The notes beneath the pieces are model-generated. The model searched no databases. It saw only the letters and a program-made list of their open reading frames with translations, and was not told where the DNA came from. 64,000 bases of DNA. Origin: Candidatus Binatia bacterium. GTDB lineage: Bacteria; Desulfobacterota; Binatia; UBA1149; CAITLU01. This document shows, in pieces, positions 54,900 through 64,000 of this stretch; positions within the stretch are counted from its first letter, which is position 1, and the number at the start of each line of letters is the position of its first letter. The stretch covers positions 62,001-126,000 of the forward strand of contig DASXOZ010000017.1 of NCBI GenBank assembly GCA_036493895.1, in the 5' to 3' direction. Position numbers and translations under genes: made by a program.

Positions 54900-55316
54900 A
54901 TGCTCGGACGCGGCATGGACCGGCATTCGATTTCGCTCGGCCTCCTGTTTCTTAGGCTGATCGGCGGCGGACTCCTGATCGAAGGGCGCGCCGGCCTGTG
55001 GTCCTCGATGATTCTGAACAGCGGAGGCTTCGTCACCGATCCGTTCGGAGTCGGCGGCGAGGCGAGCTGGATCCTGACCCTTTTCTCCGAGCTGCTGTGC
55101 ACGGTGCTGGTGATGCTCGGGATTTTCACGCGCTTCACCGCGGTTCCGCCGCTGGTGGTCATGCTGGTCATTGCGCTGGCGCTGCCCGCGGGCACGCCGT
55201 GGTCCGTGCGGGAGCTGTACCTCTTCTATGCACTGCCGTTTTTCGTGCTCACGTTTACCGGGCCGGGCGACTACTCCGTGGACGGTCGCGTCTCGACCTG
55301 GGCCAACCCTCGCTAA
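54900..55316 (+). CDS. DoxX-family membrane protein
   Basis: A protein of 138 residues with four membrane helices. Seen: LGLLFLRLIGGGLLIEGRAG, LTLFSELLCTVLVMLGIFTR, PPLVVMLVIALALPAG, and a last helix with DYSVDGRV. DoxX-like proteins are linked to thiosulfate:quinone oxidation or redox stress. ATG 54915 is an alternative start. The DUF420 gene follows after 42 bp. Confidence 0.82.
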   Translation: MLGRGMDRHSISLGLLFLRLIGGGLLIEGRAGLWSSMILNSGGFVTDPFGVGGEASWILTLFSELLCTVLVMLGIFTRFTAVPPLVVMLVIALALPAGTPWSVRELYLFYALPFFVLTFTGPGDYSVDGRVSTWANPR

Positions 55317-55358
55317 CGGCTGCCGGTCTTCTTCGTTCGTGACGCGGGGCGACGGGGC

Positions 55359-55880
55359 GTGAACGACAGGTTTCTGCGCGCCGCGGTGGCGGTCGTCTCG
55401 GTAACGGTCCTCTCGTTCCTGGTGTGGCTGCTGTACGTGCATCCCGCCGCTTCGGACGGCGCCGGGGCGCGATCCCCGCTCCCGGTGCTCAACGCGACCT
55501 TCAATTTCCTGTGCGCGGCCTGCCTGGTCGCTGGCTACCGGGCGATCCGGGCCGGCAACCGGCGCCGTCATCTGGTCTTCATGCTGGCGGCCGTAACTTG
55601 CTCCGCCATGTTTCTGGTCGGATATATCGTCCATCATTACCGGGCGGGTGACACGCCCTTTCCGGGACAGGGACCCGTACGATCGCTCTACTTCACGATC
55701 CTCGCAACGCACGTGCTCGCGACGACCATCGCGTTGCCGATGATCCTGTTCACGCTCGCCCATGCGGCCGCCGGACGATTCGTGCAACACAAAAAGATCG
55801 CGCGCCGCACGCTGCCGCTATGGATGTACGTTTCGGTGACCGGCGTTCTGGTCTTCGCGTTTCTGCGATGGTGGTCCTGA
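55359..55880 (+). CDS. DUF420-family membrane protein
   Basis: A 173-residue membrane protein with four or five helices. His residues fall at helix ends (VGYIVHHYRAG, ATHVLATTIALPM, RRTLPLWMY), as in DUF420 proteins linked to cytochrome oxidase assembly. LNATFNFLCAACLVAGY is the first conserved helix. GTG 55359 is the start. Its last 13 bases overlap the start of the giant repeat protein gene. Confidence 0.82.
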   Translation: MNDRFLRAAVAVVSVTVLSFLVWLLYVHPAASDGAGARSPLPVLNATFNFLCAACLVAGYRAIRAGNRRRHLVFMLAAVTCSAMFLVGYIVHHYRAGDTPFPGQGPVRSLYFTILATHVLATTIALPMILFTLAHAAAGRFVQHKKIARRTLPLWMYVSVTGVLVFAFLRWWS

Positions 55881-58800
55881 CGCGGGCATCGCAACGGTCG
55901 GCCGCGGCACGGTGGCCTCTGGTCGCGATGGGCCTGGTCTTGTGGGCCGGCATCGCGGCGGCTGCAGACGTGCACGTGACCGCGCTCGGCGATCGTGGCC
56001 CCGGCACCCTGCGCGAAGCGGTCGAGAAGGCCTCGCCCGGCGACACCGTGCACATCGACGTCCCGGGCGTGATCCGCCTGACGACCGGCGAAATCCAGAT
56101 CTCGCGCCCGATGACGATCGAAGGGCCCGGGGCGGACAAAACCTCGGTGTCGGGAGACGACCAGTACCGCATCTTCAGCATCCCCGTGCGCGAGCCGACG
56201 CCGAAAGTGAAGATCAGCCGCCTCGCCGTGATCCGCGGGCGCAGCGACGAGCGCGGCGGAGCGATCGTCAACGCGGCCGACCTCGAGCTCGACGGCGTGC
56301 TCGTCGATTCCTGCCGCGGCGACCTGGCCGGCGGCATCTACAATACAGGCCAGCTTTCGATCACGAGCAGCACGATTTCCCACAATCGCGGCTCCCTGGC
56401 CGGCGGCATCTACAACACCGGCGACGCGACGCTCGTCAACGTGACCGTCAGCGGCAATTTCGGCGAGCTGAGCGGGGGCGGGATCTACAACGCGACCGAC
56501 GCCAACGTCACGCCCAAGCGCGTCGCGCACATCGAGATTTCCAGCTGCACGATCACCGACAACCGGGTCGGCGCCGACGCGGCCGGAATCTTCAATCTCG
56601 GCGGCCAGGTGCATATCCGCAACTCGATCGTCGCCGACAACAAGAAAGGCGGCAACTGCATCGGCGCGCTGCTTTCGCTCGGGCACAACATCGACGACGA
56701 CGGCTCGTGCCGTCTCGCGTCGCCGGGCGACATTCGCCCCGGCCGCGACGTCGGTCTTGCGCGTCTGGACATGAACGGCGGCGGCACGCCGACCCACGCG
56801 CTGATCGTCGGCAGCCCTGCCATCGATGCCGGCGACAACGCGTCGTGCCCGAAGGACGACCAGCGCGGCTTCACGCGCGACGTCAGCGGCGATGGAAAGG
56901 GCACCGGGCGCTGCGACATCGGCGCGTTCGAGGCGCTGCTGAGCTGGTGCGGCAACGGCGTCGTGCAGCCGGGCGAGGAGTGCGACGACGGAAACCTCGT
57001 CGACGGCGACGGCTGCGATCGAAGCTGTCGCAGGGAAGTCTGCGGCAACGGCATCGTGCAGAGCGGCGAGGAATGCGACGACGGCAACACGGTCTCCGGC
57101 GACGGCTGCGACAGCGTCTGCCTGCGCGAAATCTGCGGCAACGGCGTGCTCCAGGCCGGCGAGGAGTGCGACGACGGCAACGTCGAGAACGGCGACGGCT
57201 GCGACTCGCATTGCCGCCGCGAGCCTTGCGGCGACGGCATCGTCGGTGCCGGCGAGCAGTGCGACGACGGCAACCTCGTCGACGGTGACGGCTGCGACTC
57301 GACCTGCCACAAGGAGGAGTGCGGCAACGCGATCGTGCAGGCCAACGAAGAGTGCGACGACGGCAACCTGCGCAACGGTGACGGCTGCGATTCGCACTGC
57401 CGGCGCGAGACCTGCGGCAACGGCGTCGTCCAGGGCTCCGAGGAGTGCGACGACGGCAACACCGCTGCCAACGACGGCTGCGATCCCACCTGCCGCAAGG
57501 AACGGTGCGGCGACGGCAAGAAGCAGACGAAAGAAGAGTGCGACGACGGCAACACCGCGGGCGGCGACGGCTGCGATCCGACTTGTCATCGCGAGGTTTG
57601 CGGCAATGGGCTGCTGCAGGCGGGCGAGGAGTGCGACGACGGCAACGTGACGGCCGGCGACGGCTGCGATCCGCATTGTCGCAAGGAAGTCTGCGGCAAC
57701 GGGCTGCTGCAGGCGGGCGAAGAGTGCGACGACGGCAACAGCACCGCCGGCGACGGCTGCGACCCGACCTGCCGCCGCGAGATCTGCGGCAACGGCCTCG
57801 TGCAGGCCGGCGAAGAATGCGACGACGGCAACCACATCGCCGGCGACGGCTGCGACCCTTCGTGCAAGAAGGAAGTCTGCGGCAACGGCATCGTGCAGAA
57901 GGGCGAGGAGTGCGACGACGGCAACAGCGTCGCCGGCGACGGTTGTGACCCGACCTGCCACAAGGAGGTCTGCGGCAACGGCATCCTCCAGGCCGGCGAA
58001 GGCTGCGACGACGGCAACCTCGTCGATCACGACGGCTGCGATTCGCGCTGCCGCGTCGAAGCGTGCGGCAACGGTCGCGTCGACAGCGGCGAAGAGTGCG
58101 ACGACGGCAACCAGAAGAACGGCGACGGCTGCACCGCCGAATGCAAGCTCGAGCGCTGCGGCGACGGCGTCGTCAACGATGGCGGCAAGGAGCAGTGCGA
58201 CGACGGCAACAACGCCGACGGCGACGGCTGCGACCACGACTGCAGGCGCGAATTCTGCGGCGACGGGGTCGTCAACGACGGAGGCAAGGAGCAGTGCGAC
58301 GACGGCAACAGCGTCTCGGGCGACGGCTGCACGCCCGACTGCGTCAAGGAGCGCTGCGGCGACGGCATCGTCAATGACGGCGGCAAGGAGCAGTGCGACG
58401 ACGGCAACGACGTTGCCGGCGACGGCTGTACTCCCGACTGCATCAAGGAGCGCTGCGGCGACGGCATCGTCAACAACAGCGGCACCGAGGAGTGCGACGA
58501 CGGCAACACGTCACCGGGAGACGGCTGCACGCCGCTTTGCCGCAAGGAGTTCTGCGGCGACGGCATCATCAACAACAACGGTCGCGAGCAGTGCGACGAC
58601 GGCAACAGCATTGCCGGTGACGGCTGCACACCAAAATGTGTACTCGAGCGCTGCGGCGACGGCATCGTCAACAACAACGGCATGGAGGAATGCGACGACG
58701 GCAACGCGGTCAACGGCGACGGCTGCGACGTGTTCTGCCACAAGGAGGCGCCTCCGCCTCCACCACCGCCGTCGACACCGCCGCCTGCTGCGCCCGTAGC

Positions 58801-60712
58801 GCAGGCCGAGCCGGCAGCGGCACCGGCCGCAGCGGCAACGGCACCGGCCGCGCCGCAAGCGCACAACAAACCAGCCGCACACGGTGACGATCCGCCGAAC
58901 GCCGCGGCGAGCGATCCCGAGCCGGGGGCAGGAGGCGCCGCAGCCGCAGCCGCAGTCGCCGTCGCGACAGCGCCGCCTGTTGCCGAGCCGGCATCACCGA
59001 CGCCTTCGCCATCGGCGTCCGCGCCGCCTGCGGCGAGCGAGCCTGAAGCTGTCGGTCCGACCGCCGCTGCACCGGCACCTGCGCCTGCTCCGACGCCCGT
59101 GCCGCCGTCGGGTCCTTCATCAATCGCTGCGCCCACGCCGCCAACCGTGCCCGCGCCGCCAAACGTTCCGGCAGCGCCTATCGCGCCTGCCTCACCGCCC
59201 GCCCCTGCGAAGCCGCGAGCTCAAGCTGCGACAGCGCCGTCCGCTCCCACGGAAGAATTCGGCCCGCCGGCGCCGCGGAAGATTGCGCCTGCGCCGACTG
59301 CTGCAGCGGCCGCGCCCGCTGCGGGCGCGGCGCCCGCGCCGGCAGCCGGCAACAGTCCGTTTGCGGCAGTGCCGGGTCCGCTTCCCGGCGACATCAAGGC
59401 TCCTGCGCCCGACAAGGAGCCTGCATCCGACGCCGCGTGGCCCCTGGCGTTCGAGAACAAGCCCGTCGAATTCGGCGAAACGAAGGAAGCCGCGCCCGCG
59501 CCGCCCGCAGTCCGCTGCGGCAACGGCCGCATCGACGGCAACGAGGAATGTGACGGCGGCGATTGCTGCTCGGCCACCTGCAAGCGCGTCGTCGCGGATC
59601 CGAAATGGCGCTGGGTCGCGTTCGGCACCGGCATCAGCGGAGACGAGATCGGTGGAAGCACGGCAGTGCACGCCGTCGCCGTCAATGCCGGTACGGTGAT
59701 CGCCGGTGGAGAATTCACGAGCGCGGGAGGGACCGCGGCCGCCGACATCGCACGCTGGAACGGACAGTCGTGGTCGCCGATGGGCGACGGTTTCGACGGC
59801 CGCGTCCTGGCGGTTGCGATCGCGCCGGGAACCTCCGATGTCTACGCTGCCGGGGAGTTCACGCACAGCGGTCACACACCGCTTGCCCACGTTGCGAAAT
59901 GGGATGGCAAGGCGTGGACCGATGTGGGCGGCGGCCTGTCCGGCGCTGCGCGCGCCCTCGTGTTCGTCGACAAGGTGCTCTACGCGGGCGGAGATTTCGC
60001 AGCGGCTGGAGGAATCGCCGCGCTTCACGTCGCGCGATGGACGGGCACCAGATGGGAGGCCGTCGGCACCGGTTTCGATGCCACGGTGCGCGCGCTTCTC
60101 TACGTCGAAGGACTGCTTTACGCCGGCGGCGATTTCCGTCGCGCCGGAGACGTTGCGTCGGCGGGCGTTGCACGCTGGGACGGACAGGCGTGGCAGAACG
60201 TCGGCGCCGGCATCAGCGGGCGAGTGCACGCGCTGGCGCTCCTCAGCGGTACGCTGGCAGCCGGCGGCGACTTCCTGACCTCCGGCGACGGAACCTTCCT
60301 CGGCAACATCGCGCGCTTCGACGGGGAATCGTGGGCGTCGATCGGAGAGGGCGGTGCATCGGCGCGTGTGACATCGCTGGTGGTGGACGGACAGGACCTC
60401 CTTGCGGCCGGGGATTTTTCGCTGATCACCGGAATTCCGTCGGGGTACGTCGCGCGCTGGCACGACGGCGAATGGTCCCAGGTCGGCGAAGGATTTCCCG
60501 AGCCCGTGTGGTCGCTCGCGCTGGCCGCAGGCGGTGAGCTCGTGGCCGGCGGGCGCTTCGTCCGCAGCGCCGGCAGGGACGCTTCGCGCGTCGCCGAGTG
60601 GCGCCTCGTCGATTGCCGCCCGGCGCCGCCGCCGGTCGCGGCGGCTCCTGTTCCCGCACCTGCCGCGGCGAAGACGCCGGCAAAACCCGCGAAATCCGCT
60701 GCGAAGCACTGA
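55868..60712 (+). CDS. Giant exported Cys-rich repeat protein
   Basis: A 1614-residue exported protein; ATG 55868 opens a signal peptide ([16 protein letters not shown]). Residues 30-350 are a beta-helix of the kind in polymorphic outer-membrane and choice-of-anchor proteins ([38 protein letters not shown]). Then come 19 cysteine-rich repeats: 13 of about 31 residues ([20 protein letters not shown]) and six of about 33 with a GGKEQ or NNxGxE insertion. A 250-residue Pro/Ala linker, another partial [12 protein letters not shown] repeat and a propeller-like region of six or seven LYAGGDF/VARWDGxxW repeats follow, ending in a Lys/Ala-rich tail ([13 protein letters not shown]). A surface-exposed structural role is inferred. 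Confidence 0.85.
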   Translation: MVVLTRASQRSAAARWPLVAMGLVLWAGIAAAADVHVTALGDRGPGTLREAVEKASPGDTVHIDVPGVIRLTTGEIQISRPMTIEGPGADKTSVSGDDQYRIFSIPVREPTPKVKISRLAVIRGRSDERGGAIVNAADLELDGVLVDSCRGDLAGGIYNTGQLSITSSTISHNRGSLAGGIYNTGDATLVNVTVSGNFGELSGGGIYNATDANVTPKRVAHIEISSCTITDNRVGADAAGIFNLGGQVHIRNSIVADNKKGGNCIGALLSLGHNIDDDGSCRLASPGDIRPGRDVGLARLDMNGGGTPTHALIVGSPAIDAGDNASCPKDDQRGFTRDVSGDGKGTGRCDIGAFEALLSWCGNGVVQPGEECDDGNLVDGDGCDRSCRREVCGNGIVQSGEECDDGNTVSGDGCDSVCLREICGNGVLQAGEECDDGNVENGDGCDSHCRREPCGDGIVGAGEQCDDGNLVDGDGCDSTCHKEECGNAIVQANEECDDGNLRNGDGCDSHCRRETCGNGVVQGSEECDDGNTAANDGCDPTCRKERCGDGKKQTKEECDDGNTAGGDGCDPTCHREVCGNGLLQAGEECDDGNVTAGDGCDPHCRKEVCGNGLLQAGEECDDGNSTAGDGCDPTCRREICGNGLVQAGEECDDGNHIAGDGCDPSCKKEVCGNGIVQKGEECDDGNSVAGDGCDPTCHKEVCGNGILQAGEGCDDGNLVDHDGCDSRCRVEACGNGRVDSGEECDDGNQKNGDGCTAECKLERCGDGVVNDGGKEQCDDGNNADGDGCDHDCRREFCGDGVVNDGGKEQCDDGNSVSGDGCTPDCVKERCGDGIVNDGGKEQCDDGNDVAGDGCTPDCIKERCGDGIVNNSGTEECDDGNTSPGDGCTPLCRKEFCGDGIINNNGREQCDDGNSIAGDGCTPKCVLERCGDGIVNNNGMEECDDGNAVNGDGCDVFCHKEAPPPPPPPSTPPPAAPVAQAEPAAAPAAAATAPAAPQAHNKPAAHGDDPPNAAASDPEPGAGGAAAAAAVAVATAPPVAEPASPTPSPSASAPPAASEPEAVGPTAAAPAPAPAPTPVPPSGPSSIAAPTPPTVPAPPNVPAAPIAPASPPAPAKPRAQAATAPSAPTEEFGPPAPRKIAPAPTAAAAAPAAGAAPAPAAGNSPFAAVPGPLPGDIKAPAPDKEPASDAAWPLAFENKPVEFGETKEAAPAPPAVRCGNGRIDGNEECDGGDCCSATCKRVVADPKWRWVAFGTGISGDEIGGSTAVHAVAVNAGTVIAGGEFTSAGGTAAADIARWNGQSWSPMGDGFDGRVLAVAIAPGTSDVYAAGEFTHSGHTPLAHVAKWDGKAWTDVGGGLSGAARALVFVDKVLYAGGDFAAAGGIAALHVARWTGTRWEAVGTGFDATVRALLYVEGLLYAGGDFRRAGDVASAGVARWDGQAWQNVGAGISGRVHALALLSGTLAAGGDFLTSGDGTFLGNIARFDGESWASIGEGGASARVTSLVVDGQDLLAAGDFSLITGIPSGYVARWHDGEWSQVGEGFPEPVWSLALAAGGELVAGGRFVRSAGRDASRVAEWRLVDCRPAPPPVAAAPVPAPAAAKTPAKPAKSAAKH
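56950..58745 (+). repeat. About 19 tandem 93-99 bp coding repeats
   Basis: Tandem repeats encoding CGNG...ECDDGN...GDGC within the giant protein. The first 13 have a 93-bp period and the last six 99 bp. High similarity between adjacent units (such as units 8 and 9, [16 protein letters not shown] in both) indicates recent duplication or gene conversion. Confidence 0.9.
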
Positions 60713-60718
60713 GACGGC

Positions 60719-61396
60719 ATGAAACTGGCCGTTTTCGACATCGACGGGACGCTGACTCTCGGCGACGGACTGGGGACGCGCTGTTTCTTCGAGTGTTTCG
60801 ACGCGGTGTTCGGCGCCGGTTTCGCCGACCGGCGCCTCGACAGCTACGTCGAGTCCACCGACTGTGGAATCGCGCGGGAGGCGGCGCGCCGTGCGCTCGG
60901 CCGTCATTGCAGCGACGCGGAATTCGTAACGTTCAAGGCGGCGTATCTCGAATCGCTGGAAGCCGAGATCGGATTTCGCGACCGGGCGTATCGGCCGATC
61001 GACGGCGCGGACGGCCTGATGCAGGCGCTCGCATCGGCGGGCGGCTGGACCGTCGCCATCGCGACCGGCAACTGGCGCCGCGCCGCGCATCTCAAACTCG
61101 CGTGCGCGCGCATCGAGGCGCCGGTGCTCGCTGCGTTCTCGGAGGACGGGACTACGCGCACCGAAGTGCTGGCCCGCGCCGTCGCGATCGCGACCCAGCG
61201 AAGCGGCGCCGCATTCGAGCGCATCGTCTATGTCGGCGACCAGCCGTGGGATCTCGGCGCGGCGCGCGACAACGGCGTCGCGTTCGTCGGCGTAGGCAGC
61301 GGAGAGCGCGCCGCGAGGCTTCAGGGCCACGGCGCGACGGTCATTGCAGGCTATCGCGACACGGCGCGGTTCCTTTCGATGCTCGAATCGGCCTGA
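60719..61396 (+). CDS. HAD-superfamily hydrolase
   Basis: A 225-residue HAD phosphatase. Motif I is FDIDGTLT (Asp7, Asp9), motif II is ATGNW, motif III/IV is YVGDQPWDLGAARDNG. The alpha-helical cap (about 15-95) is of the phosphoglycolate phosphatase type. Phosphomonoester substrate unknown. It begins 7 bp after the giant gene, so co-transcription is possible. Confidence 0.92.
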   Translation: MKLAVFDIDGTLTLGDGLGTRCFFECFDAVFGAGFADRRLDSYVESTDCGIAREAARRALGRHCSDAEFVTFKAAYLESLEAEIGFRDRAYRPIDGADGLMQALASAGGWTVAIATGNWRRAAHLKLACARIEAPVLAAFSEDGTTRTEVLARAVAIATQRSGAAFERIVYVGDQPWDLGAARDNGVAFVGVGSGERAARLQGHGATVIAGYRDTARFLSMLESA

Positions 61397-61427
61397 AGCC
61401 CGTGGTGGCCCTGTCGGCCGCCCGCGG

Positions 61428-62555
61428 TCAGGCTGCCGGCGCGGCTTGCTTCAGCGCACGGCCGATCGGCTTGCGGCCGCGATTGATGTCGCGCAGGTAG
61501 GCGATGCCCTCGTCGGCGATCGAATCGCCGACCGTCACGTCGCCTTCGACCTTCAGCTCGTCCATGTCGACCCACATCGCGTAGACGCCACGGGTGCGGT
61601 CGGTGATGATGCCGGCATTGAGCAGGGTCTTGATCAGCACGCGGAAGATGTTCGTGTTCTCGCGCATCAGGCGGCGCCGGTCGTTGTCGGTGAACGCTTC
61701 CTGCACGGCGCTGCGCACCCACTGCCAGTCGAGCCCGAACTGTCCGTAGATGACCTGCTTCTGCTCGGCATTGACGAGGTTGAAGAAGATCTTCTGGAAG
61801 CAGTCGGCGGCCCACTGCTCGACGATCTCGTGCTGCTCCTCGGAAAGCTGCGGTACGGTGCGGTCCGCCCAGATCTTTCCGAAGCGATGGTGAAAGGCCT
61901 CGTCGGTCATCACGAGCTGCACCATGCGGCGCAGCAGCGGATCGCGGGTCTTGGTGTGCAGCGTCGCGAACGCGCCCATCGCGAGCCCTTCGATCAGCAT
62001 CTGCATGCCGACGAGCTTCTTGTAGACCTCCGGCGCCAGTACCAGCTCGGACATCAGCTCGCCGAGAGTCTGGCCGCAGGGGTAGGGCGTACCGAACCGC
62101 TTGTGGATGTATTTGGTGAAGGCGGTGACGTGGCGGGCTTCCTCGCGCACCTGGTTGCTCGCGTATTCGAGCGCGCCGGGGTCGCGAAGGATGTGGCAGA
62201 GGCTCGCCGACAGCGACAGCGCGCCCTGCTCGCCGTGCAGCAGGCTGGAAAGGCTCCAGCGCGAGACTTCGTTGGCCAGGCGGATCTTCTGGCCTTCATC
62301 GAGCTTGTCGGCCACCGCGCTGTTGAGCTCCACCGAGAAGTCCATCGGCATGATGGTCTCCTGCGTGAGGTCGAAGCTCGTGCTCTCGTAATCGATGTAG
62401 GCGGGGTCGACGGGGTCCCAGAAGTGATCGTGTGTTGCCGAGATGATCGCGTCGAAGGCGCCGGTGCGCTCGCCGTAGCGATGGACGTCGAGCATCGCGC
62501 GAAAATCGTCGCGCCCGACCGTGTTGTAAATGGGATCGTGCGTGATGTCGCTCAT
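61428..62555 (-). CDS. Ferritin-like diiron protein (AurF-like)
   Basis: A 375-residue helical protein with a complete carboxylate/His diiron set: Glu109 (LHGEQGAL), Glu139 and His142 (REEARH), Glu189 (LIEGLAMG), Glu219 and His222 (TDEAFHHRF). The order E...ExxH...E...ExxH marks ferritin-like oxygenases/N-oxygenases such as AurF and of acyl or amine oxygenases. It may oxidise a hydrophobic substrate with O2. The TetR gene upstream overlaps by 4 bp (ATGA), so the two form an operon and the regulator probably controls it. The start at 62555 is chosen for that reason. Confidence 0.85.
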   Translation of the reverse strand: MSDITHDPIYNTVGRDDFRAMLDVHRYGERTGAFDAIISATHDHFWDPVDPAYIDYESTSFDLTQETIMPMDFSVELNSAVADKLDEGQKIRLANEVSRWSLSSLLHGEQGALSLSASLCHILRDPGALEYASNQVREEARHVTAFTKYIHKRFGTPYPCGQTLGELMSELVLAPEVYKKLVGMQMLIEGLAMGAFATLHTKTRDPLLRRMVQLVMTDEAFHHRFGKIWADRTVPQLSEEQHEIVEQWAADCFQKIFFNLVNAEQKQVIYGQFGLDWQWVRSAVQEAFTDNDRRRLMRENTNIFRVLIKTLLNAGIITDRTRGVYAMWVDMDELKVEGDVTVGDSIADEGIAYLRDINRGRKPIGRALKQAAPAA

Positions 62556-63190
62556 GGCTGTCTCCGCTCCGGCCCGTCGGGCCACGAAAACTGAAGTCGG
62601 ACGAGAGTCTCGATGACGTCTTCGCGCGAGGCGCGCGAAGGGTCCTGGGTCCACCAGTCGATCAAATGCGTAGTCATGCCGACGTGGGCGCGGGCGCAGA
62701 CGGCCGGGTCGAGGTCGGCGGGGAACTTCCCTTCTTCGCGGTCGCGCCGCAGGCGTCCTTCGAGCCCTGCAGCCAGCCTCGTCATCGCGTCGGCCTCGAT
62801 GGACGCCGCCTCGGCGTCGGTGCTGAACAGGATGCGGACGACGCTGCGGTTGCGCTCGGCGTAGCGAACGATCGTCTCGGCGCGGGCGCGCTGGGCGAGC
62901 ACGGGAGCCGATGCCGCGACTGCCTGCTGCACGTCGTGCGCGAGCTCTTCGATCGCGTGAAAAACGATGTGGCGGTACACATCGGTCTTGTCGCGGAAGT
63001 GCAGGTAGAAGGTGCCGGAGGCGACGCCGGCCGCGCGCGCGATCTCGTGGCTGGTGACGCCGTGAAGACCGCGCTCGCCGAACAGCCGCGTCGCCGCGTC
63101 GATCAGCCTCTGACGGGTCTGGATACGGCTGCGCGCGGGCGCAGATGTGACAGGAATGACATCCACGTCAGTCGGTGACGGTATTGTCAT
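62552..63190 (-). CDS. TetR-family regulator of the diiron operon
   Basis: A 212-residue TetR protein. The helix-turn-helix is at about 27-72: RLIDAATRLFGERGLHGVT, SHEIARAAGVASGTFYLHFR. The C-terminal domain (about 80-205) is ligand-binding. It overlaps the diiron gene by 4 bp. Its intergenic region faces another TetR gene. Confidence 0.95.
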   Translation of the reverse strand: MTIPSPTDVDVIPVTSAPARSRIQTRQRLIDAATRLFGERGLHGVTSHEIARAAGVASGTFYLHFRDKTDVYRHIVFHAIEELAHDVQQAVAASAPVLAQRARAETIVRYAERNRSVVRILFSTDAEAASIEADAMTRLAAGLEGRLRRDREEGKFPADLDPAVCARAHVGMTTHLIDWWTQDPSRASREDVIETLVRLQFSWPDGPERRQP

Positions 63191-63288
63191 GTCGGGCGCC
63201 AGTCAAGCGGAAAATTCGTTTAGGCCGCACAACATTCCGGAAAACCCTGTTCGTCAGCGGCGCCTAATGCGGGTAGGATCCACCGGGC

Positions 63289-63336
63289 GCGTCAGGGGAA
63301 AGGGACCGGGGGCGTCAGGGGAAAAGGACCGGGGGG
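63289..63336. repeat. Two tandem 24-bp repeats before a TetR start
   Basis: 63289-63312 and 63313-63336 are near-identical CGTCAGGGGAAA(R)GGACCGGG units with a 24-bp period, ending 1 bp before the GTG start of the last gene. They may be an operator, and the run of G/A could serve as its ribosome binding site. Confidence 0.75.
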
Positions 63337-63337
63337 C

Positions 63338-63949
63338 GTGACAAAGCCGGGGATCGGGACACCGTTGGCCAGCAAACACGAGCAGAACCGGGCGGAGAAG
63401 CGCGAGCGTCTCCTGAAGGCCGCGGTCGAGGCTTTCACCGAAGCCGGCTTCGACAACACCACTGTCAGTGACGTGGTTCATCGTGCCGGCATGACGCCGA
63501 GCACGTTCTACAACTACTATCGCGACAAGGACGCCCTGCGCGACGAGATGGTCGCCAACGCCGCAAGGCGCATGGTCGACGCCCTGGCCCAGATCCGTTC
63601 CGGCGGCGTCGGGGCCGAGGAATACTTCGGCATGGCGACGCGGCGCCTGCTCGAAGCCGTGGTCGCCGATCACACCACCGCGACTCTCCTTCGCCGCAAC
63701 CTGTCGCTGCTTCGCACGCTGCTCGACGACAAGGCGCTGCGCCCCGTCTATGCGGCGCTGCGCAGCGACATCGACGCCGCGGCCACGCGCGGGCAGATGA
63801 CGCCGATCGATGCCGACTATGCCGTCGCGGTCTTCCGCGCGGCGTCGCTGGAGCTGGCGGTGGTGCTGCTGTCGCGCTCGGCGCCCGACATCAACGGTGC
63901 CGTCGAGTTCCTTACGCGCGTGCTCGGCGCAGCCTTCCGCTTCCGCTGA
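63338..63949 (+). CDS. TetR-family regulator
   Basis: A 203-residue TetR regulator. The helix-turn-helix is at about 22-70: RLLKAAVEAFTEAGFDNTTV, SDVVHRAGMTPSTFYNYYRD. The C-terminal domain is helical. GTG 63338 follows two 24-bp direct repeats. Divergent from the diiron-operon TetR gene; target genes may lie past the window. Confidence 0.94.
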   Translation: MTKPGIGTPLASKHEQNRAEKRERLLKAAVEAFTEAGFDNTTVSDVVHRAGMTPSTFYNYYRDKDALRDEMVANAARRMVDALAQIRSGGVGAEEYFGMATRRLLEAVVADHTTATLLRRNLSLLRTLLDDKALRPVYAALRSDIDAAATRGQMTPIDADYAVAVFRAASLELAVVLLSRSAPDINGAVEFLTRVLGAAFRFR

Positions 63950-64000
63950 GGGGGCAGGCTTACGCCGGATCGGACGGAGGCGGCTCGTTGAGCCTCAGCC

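Noticed and set aside
55688-58237. An 849-codon antisense open frame rich in Ala/Val across the Cys-rich repeats
   Set aside because: It is the mirror of the ECDDGN repeat codons; composition is monotonous and it has no signal, domain or ribosome binding site.
59192-61330. A 712-codon minus-strand open frame opposite the giant protein's C-terminus and the HAD gene
   Set aside because: Composition is Arg/Ala/Gly-biased, and the plus strand carries clear repeats and HAD motifs in the same interval.

Overview
The window is 64 kb of high-GC (roughly two-thirds G+C), densely coding bacterial chromosome. GTG starts are frequent, genes are often joined by 4-bp stop/start overlaps, and two tRNA genes carry an encoded CCA end. 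Secreted proteins with Thr-rich linkers, 'CGDG...ECDDGN...GDGCD' cysteine-rich repeats, dockerin-like modules and MocR/TetR/acyl-CoA metabolism genes suggest a large-genome, deltaproteobacteria-like lineage (Myxococcota or Binatota type). No rRNA or marker gene is present to settle this.

Layout. 0-1.4 kb: membrane-anchored alpha/beta hydrolase, tRNA-His and tRNA-Lys. 1.8-8 kb: a block of exported cysteine-rich proteins: a lipoprotein with two duplicated cohesin-like modules, two dockerin-like proteins with Myxococcus-type repeats, and a DUF1566 lipoprotein. 9-12 kb: a small LDL-receptor-class-A protein, a sorbosone-dehydrogenase-like propeller, DinB and hydratase genes. 12-20 kb: a YyaL-type thioredoxin-domain lipoprotein, an ankyrin protein, a polytopic membrane protein, a DUF5715 protein, a glycosyltransferase and cysteine synthase. 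20-25 kb: a pectinacetylesterase-like exported protein and a sulfatase-fold membrane protein. 25-30 kb: a UPF0149 protein, a two-permease/one-ATPase ABC exporter and an LspA-like protein. 30.5-36.8 kb: a probable operon of DUF1214, sulfotransferase, SDR and YkgJ proteins, then a divergent FMN-barrel/MocR pair. 36.8-43.7 kb: TerC, an ankyrin lipoprotein, MFS transporter, low-Mr tyrosine phosphatase, acetoacetate-decarboxylase-like protein and metallo-beta-lactamase.

43.7-46.9 kb is a scar of mobile DNA: a frameshifted ParDE module, an intact Phd/VapC-type module with a palindromic operator, the C-terminal remnant of a phage terminase, and an inverted-repeat relic. 46.9-55.9 kb returns to core genes: acetolactate synthase with an unusual leader of five 30-bp repeats, CoA-binding protein, GNAT, aminopeptidase N, YhbY, acyl-CoA dehydrogenase, DoxX and DUF420. 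55.9-60.7 kb encodes a 1614-residue exported protein with a beta-helix, 19 cysteine-rich repeats, a Pro/Ala linker and a propeller-like C-terminus. The window ends with a HAD phosphatase, a TetR/diiron-protein operon and a second TetR.

The most notable items are the cohesin-like/dockerin-like surface protein locus, the repeat array in the acetolactate synthase leader, two clusters of related palindromic repeats (GGGGTCAGGCACC and GGGGACAGGCACC types), an 11-bp-period array between divergent genes, and the giant repeat protein.
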